A DNA stretch of 64,000 nucleotides from Flavobacterium sp. NRK1. GTDB taxonomy: Bacteria > Bacteroidota > Bacteroidia > Flavobacteriales > Flavobacteriaceae. The notes under the pieces were generated by a model that was not told the DNA's origin, made no database searches, and worked only from the letters and a program-made list of their open reading frames with translations. Positions 60,895 through 64,000 of the stretch are shown piece after piece; within the stretch, counting starts at the first letter, position 1; the number at the start of each line of letters is the position of its first letter. Where the stretch lies: contig NZ_JAMXLA010000001.1 in the NCBI RefSeq assembly GCF_024054175.1, positions 1,767,930-1,831,929 of the forward strand, written 5' to 3'. The translations under genes and the position numbers were made by a program.

Positions 60895-63186
60895 ATGAAC
60901 CAATACAGTAAGAGAAGACAAGCATTGCTATATCATGCAAAGCCCCATCCTGGTAAAATACAGGTGGTGCCCACAAAACCCTATGCTACACAAAGAGATT
61001 TATCGTTAGCATATTCACCGGGTGTTGCAGAACCTTGTCTTGAAATTGCAAAAGATGTTAATAATGTTTATAAATATACTGCTAAAGGAAATTTAGTAGC
61101 TGTTATATCTAACGGTACGGCAGTACTGGGACTTGGAGATATAGGACCGGAGGCCTCTAAGCCGGTTATGGAAGGAAAAGGCCTGTTATTTAAGATTTTT
61201 TCTGACATTGATGTTTTTGATATTGAGGTAGGGACAAAAGATATTGATGCTTTTATTGAAACGGTAAAAAATATAGCGCCAACATTTGGCGGTATTAACC
61301 TTGAAGATATTAAAGCTCCTGAATCTTTTGAAATTGAGAGAAGGCTTGTAGAAGAACTTGATATTCCGGTAATGCATGATGACCAGCATGGTACCGCAAT
61401 TATATCATCTGCCGCACTTATAAATGCTGCTGAACTTGCAGGCAAAAATATTTCAGATATTAAGCTGGTTGTTTCCGGTGCGGGCTCTGCTGCACTGGCC
61501 TGTGCAAACTTATATGTACTGCTTGGGGTAAAAACCGAAAATATTGTAATGTTTGATGTAGACGGTATGCTGGTAACCAGTCGTGAGAACCTGCTGCCTT
61601 TACAAATGAAATATGCCCAGCCGGGAGAAGCAAAAACTTTAGCTGAGGCTATAAAGGGTGCAGATATGTTTTTGGGGCTTTCGGTAGGAAACGTGCTTAC
61701 TCCCGAGATGCTGCTTAGCATGAATAACGACCCTATTGTTTTTGCAATGGCAAATCCGATACCGGAAATAGATTATAATGTGGCTGTTGCTACACGTCCT
61801 GATGTTATTATGGCAACAGGAAGAAGCGATCATCCTAATCAGGTAAATAATGTTTTGGGCTTCCCTTATATATTCAGAGGGGCGCTTGATGTGAGGGCTT
61901 CAAAAATAAATGAAGCTATGAAAATGGCGGCTGTAAGAGCACTTGCCGAATTAGCCAAAGCACCTGTGCCTGAACAGGTAAATATTGCATACGGAGAAAC
62001 CAAACTAAACTTTGGGCGCGATTATATTATACCTAAGCCTTTTGACCCCAGGCTTATAGCCGTTGTGGCTCCTGCTGTTGCTAAAGCGGCAATGGAAAGC
62101 GGTGTTGCAAAAAATCCTATTCAGGATTGGGATAAATATGTTGAAGAACTCCTGGAGCGTTTGGGGAATGATAATAAAATGGTAAGATTGCTTACCAACA
62201 GGGCAAAAACAGCTCCTAAAAGGATTGTATTTGCAGAAGCAGATCATCTGGATGTGCTTAAAGCAGCACAAATTGTTTTGGAAGAAGGTATAGGCAAGCC
62301 TATACTATTAGGTAATCGTGAGATTATAAATGAACTTAAGGAAGAAATAGGCTTTGAGGCTGAAGTGGCAATTATTGATCCGAAAACTGATGAGGAGGAC
62401 GGAAGAAGGCTGCGCTATGCTCAATCTTATTGGGAAACGAGACAGCGACGCGGTGTAAATTTACTGGATGCTCAGAAATGGATGAGGGAACGTAATTATT
62501 TTGCGGCAATGATGGTAAATGAAGGTGAGGCTGATGCGATGCTTACAGGATATTCCAGAAGTTACCCTTCTACGGTTAAGCCAATCATTCAACTGATAGA
62601 CAAAGCACCGGGAGTAAGCAAAATTGCTACTACCAACATGATGCTTACCAAACGCGGGCCAATGTTCCTTTCGGATACTGCTATAAACCCTAATCCTACT
62701 GCTGAAGATATTGCTAAAATTGCACTTATGACAGCGCGCACTGTGCGAATGTTTGGTATGGAGCCTGTACTGGCAATGGTATCATTTTCAAACTTTGGTT
62801 CTTCTACAGATCCGGGTGCAGTTAAAATGAGAGAAGCGGTTGCTTATCTGCATAAAAACTATCCTGACCTTATAGTAGATGGTGAAATTCAGGCAGATTT
62901 TGCACTAAGCCCTGAAATGCTTAAAGATAAATTCCCGTTCTCTAAACTTGCGGGCAAAAAAGTGAATACACTTATTTTTCCTAATCTTGATGCCGCAAAT
63001 ATTACATATAAACTGCTTAAAGAACTTGACAGCGTTGTATCAATAGGTCCTATAATGCTGGGTATGGATAAACCGGTTCACGTTTTCCAGCTTGGTGCAA
63101 GCGTGGAAGAAATGGTAAATATGGCTGCTGTTGCAGTTGTTGATGCCCAGGAAAAAGAAAAACGTTTAAAAATGGTCAAAAAATAG
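60895..63186 (+). CDS. maeB: NADP-dependent malic enzyme with phosphotransacetylase-like domain
   Basis: 763 residues from ATG 60895. N-terminal malic enzyme (KPYATQRDLSLAYSPGVAEP at about 30-49; catalytic NGTAVLGLGDIGP; MHDDQHGTA; VVSGAGSAALACANL dinucleotide fold) joined to a C-terminal phosphate acetyltransferase-like domain (RIVFAEADHLDVLKAAQI; ATTNMMLTKRGPMFLSDTA). This bifunctional layout is that of MaeB, which decarboxylates malate to pyruvate; the C-terminal part is regulatory, binding acetyl-CoA. Precedes ruvA by 57 bp. Confidence 0.94.
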   Translation: MNQYSKRRQALLYHAKPHPGKIQVVPTKPYATQRDLSLAYSPGVAEPCLEIAKDVNNVYKYTAKGNLVAVISNGTAVLGLGDIGPEASKPVMEGKGLLFKIFSDIDVFDIEVGTKDIDAFIETVKNIAPTFGGINLEDIKAPESFEIERRLVEELDIPVMHDDQHGTAIISSAALINAAELAGKNISDIKLVVSGAGSAALACANLYVLLGVKTENIVMFDVDGMLVTSRENLLPLQMKYAQPGEAKTLAEAIKGADMFLGLSVGNVLTPEMLLSMNNDPIVFAMANPIPEIDYNVAVATRPDVIMATGRSDHPNQVNNVLGFPYIFRGALDVRASKINEAMKMAAVRALAELAKAPVPEQVNIAYGETKLNFGRDYIIPKPFDPRLIAVVAPAVAKAAMESGVAKNPIQDWDKYVEELLERLGNDNKMVRLLTNRAKTAPKRIVFAEADHLDVLKAAQIVLEEGIGKPILLGNREIINELKEEIGFEAEVAIIDPKTDEEDGRRLRYAQSYWETRQRRGVNLLDAQKWMRERNYFAAMMVNEGEADAMLTGYSRSYPSTVKPIIQLIDKAPGVSKIATTNMMLTKRGPMFLSDTAINPNPTAEDIAKIALMTARTVRMFGMEPVLAMVSFSNFGSSTDPGAVKMREAVAYLHKNYPDLIVDGEIQADFALSPEMLKDKFPFSKLAGKKVNTLIFPNLDAANITYKLLKELDSVVSIGPIMLGMDKPVHVFQLGASVEEMVNMAAVAVVDAQEKEKRLKMVKK

Positions 63187-63243
63187 TTTTTAGTGCAGGG
63201 TTAAAGAATTTTATTATTTTTGGGAACGGCTTAAAAAAAATAT

Positions 63244-63825
63244 ATGATAGCACACCTTCAGGGGAGATTAGTAGAAAAGACACCAACCGATGTAGTTATA
63301 GACTGCAATGGTGTGGGATATCAGGTTAATATATCGCTGCATACATTTTCATTACTGCCCGAATCAGAAAATATAAAACTCTATACTTTTTTGCAGATAA
63401 AGGAAGATGCGCATACACTTTTTGGCTTTGCAGAAAAGGCAGAAAGAGAACTTTTTAAACTGCTTATATCTGTTTCGGGTGTAGGGGCAGGTACTGCCAG
63501 AACCATGCTTTCATCACTGGAACCCAAACATATTATCCACTCTATTGGTATGGGAGACGTGGGTACTATTCAGTCTATTAAAGGAATAGGGCTTAAAACT
63601 GCCCAAAGAGTAATACTTGATTTAAAGGATAAAGTGTTAAAACTATACGATTTGGAGGAAGTTTCCGCTTCAGACAACAATACAAATAAAGAAGAAGCGT
63701 TATCTGCCTTGGAGGTATTGGGCTTTAACAAGAAGTTGGCAGAAAAGGCGATCGAGAAAATTGTTAAAGAAAATCCATCGGCCAGCGTTGAGACAATTAT
63801 AAAACAAGCATTAAAAAATTTATAG
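63244..63825 (+). CDS. ruvA: Holliday junction branch migration protein RuvA
   Basis: 193 residues: N-terminal OB fold (MIAHLQGRLVEKTPTDVVID; GVGYQVNIS), two HhH motifs (LLISVSGVGAGTARTML and IQSIKGIGLKTAQRVIL), acidic/flexible linker and C-terminal domain III with EALSALEVLGFNKKLAEKAI. It binds junction DNA and loads RuvB. A TATTTTTG box at 63215-63222 precedes it. sprA follows 3 bp after the stop. Confidence 0.96.
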   Translation: MIAHLQGRLVEKTPTDVVIDCNGVGYQVNISLHTFSLLPESENIKLYTFLQIKEDAHTLFGFAEKAERELFKLLISVSGVGAGTARTMLSSLEPKHIIHSIGMGDVGTIQSIKGIGLKTAQRVILDLKDKVLKLYDLEEVSASDNNTNKEEALSALEVLGFNKKLAEKAIEKIVKENPSASVETIIKQALKNL

Positions 63826-63828
63826 TCC

Positions 63829-64000
63829 TTGAAAACAGAATACTCTAAAGATTTTTGCAGTAATTTAAAATATGCCCTTTCCCTGGTATTTTTATTTTTT
63901 GGTGTTGCTATGCAGGCACAGGTGCCTGAAGATGATGAAGAGGTACGCGATACTATAAAAGGTTATAATACAGGTAAACTTGAAATACCTAACCCAAAAA
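63829..64000 (+). CDS. sprA: Cell surface protein SprA (type IX secretion translocon), N-terminus only
   Basis: 57 codons from TTG 63829 before the window ends. Signal peptide-like core (SLVFLFFGVAMQAQV, cleavage about residue 32), then PEDDEEVRDTIKGYNTGKLEIPNPK, which resembles the start of mature SprA proteins (GYN-GxLxLPNP region). Position directly after ruvA, which is the usual gene order in Flavobacteriaceae. SprA is the giant outer membrane translocon of the type IX secretion system that exports gliding adhesins and enzymes. Partial, so the call rests on the N-terminus and context. Confidence 0.75.
   Translation, partial: MKTEYSKDFCSNLKYALSLVFLFFGVAMQAQVPEDDEEVRDTIKGYNTGKLEIPNPK

Noticed and set aside
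4222..63825. Dispersed ruvA, ruvB and ruvC as a sign of rearrangement
   Set aside because: Scattered ruv genes are common outside gammaproteobacteria, and each has normal neighbours for Flavobacteriaceae.

Overview
This 64 kb window is AT-rich chromosomal DNA from a member of the Bacteroidota, most likely a Flavobacteriaceae (Flavobacterium-like) bacterium. The signs are: alternative complex III (actABCDEF) fused to a coxBA cytochrome oxidase operon; the start of sprA (type IX secretion translocon) directly after ruvA; two giant DUF2723 membrane proteins; M56/TonB proteins; and promoters of the Bacteroidetes type (-33 TTG or TTTG, about 19 bp, then -7 TAnnTTTG). No phage, plasmid, transposase or CRISPR array was found. 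Nearly everything is ordinary core genome; the unusual material is in broken genes, duplicated units and regulatory DNA.

Layout. 1-8.9 kb: 3' end of dnaE, trxA, a DUF58 protein, tRNA-Asp, a small lipoprotein, a YbhN-like membrane protein, ruvC, hemW, an acyltransferase, a cyclase, a DUF4260 gene interrupted by an in-frame TGA, a YjbR protein and a FabZ-like dehydratase. 8.9-14.1 kb: DUF4407 protein, then a minus-strand cluster controlled by a BlaI repressor: blaI, an M56 peptidase with a duplicated C-terminal repeat, a TonB-domain protein that borrowed its N-terminus from an M56 gene, and a second M56-TonB gene split by a 1-nt frameshift. 14.2-20.6 kb: M20 dipeptidase, two tandem tRNA-Leu(UAG) units, two ferritin-like proteins, a LacI regulator and a serine hydrolase. 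20.7-33.6 kb: polA, a doxX/hxlR divergent pair with a shared palindromic promoter, a metallophosphoesterase, a cysteine-less thioredoxin, a polysaccharide deacetylase and two tandem DUF2723 genes.

33.7-41.6 kb: tRNA-Gln, a tandem-domain universal stress protein, the rimP-nusA-infB operon behind a leader hairpin that looks like an attenuator, an HD hydrolase, a YitT protein and a SPOR protein. 41.8-53.4 kb: one long plus-strand respiratory operon (actABCDEF-coxBA), which takes electrons from menaquinol through the hemes of ActA/ActE to the oxidase. 53.4-64 kb: a REP-like palindrome pair, an amino-acid permease, GNAT, ruvB, an ArsR-AHSA1 pair with two operator palindromes, queG, OsmC, a DUF885 peptidase, maeB, ruvA and the first 57 codons of sprA.

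All functional calls rest on recognisable motifs in the translated sequence and on family knowledge; no database search was run.
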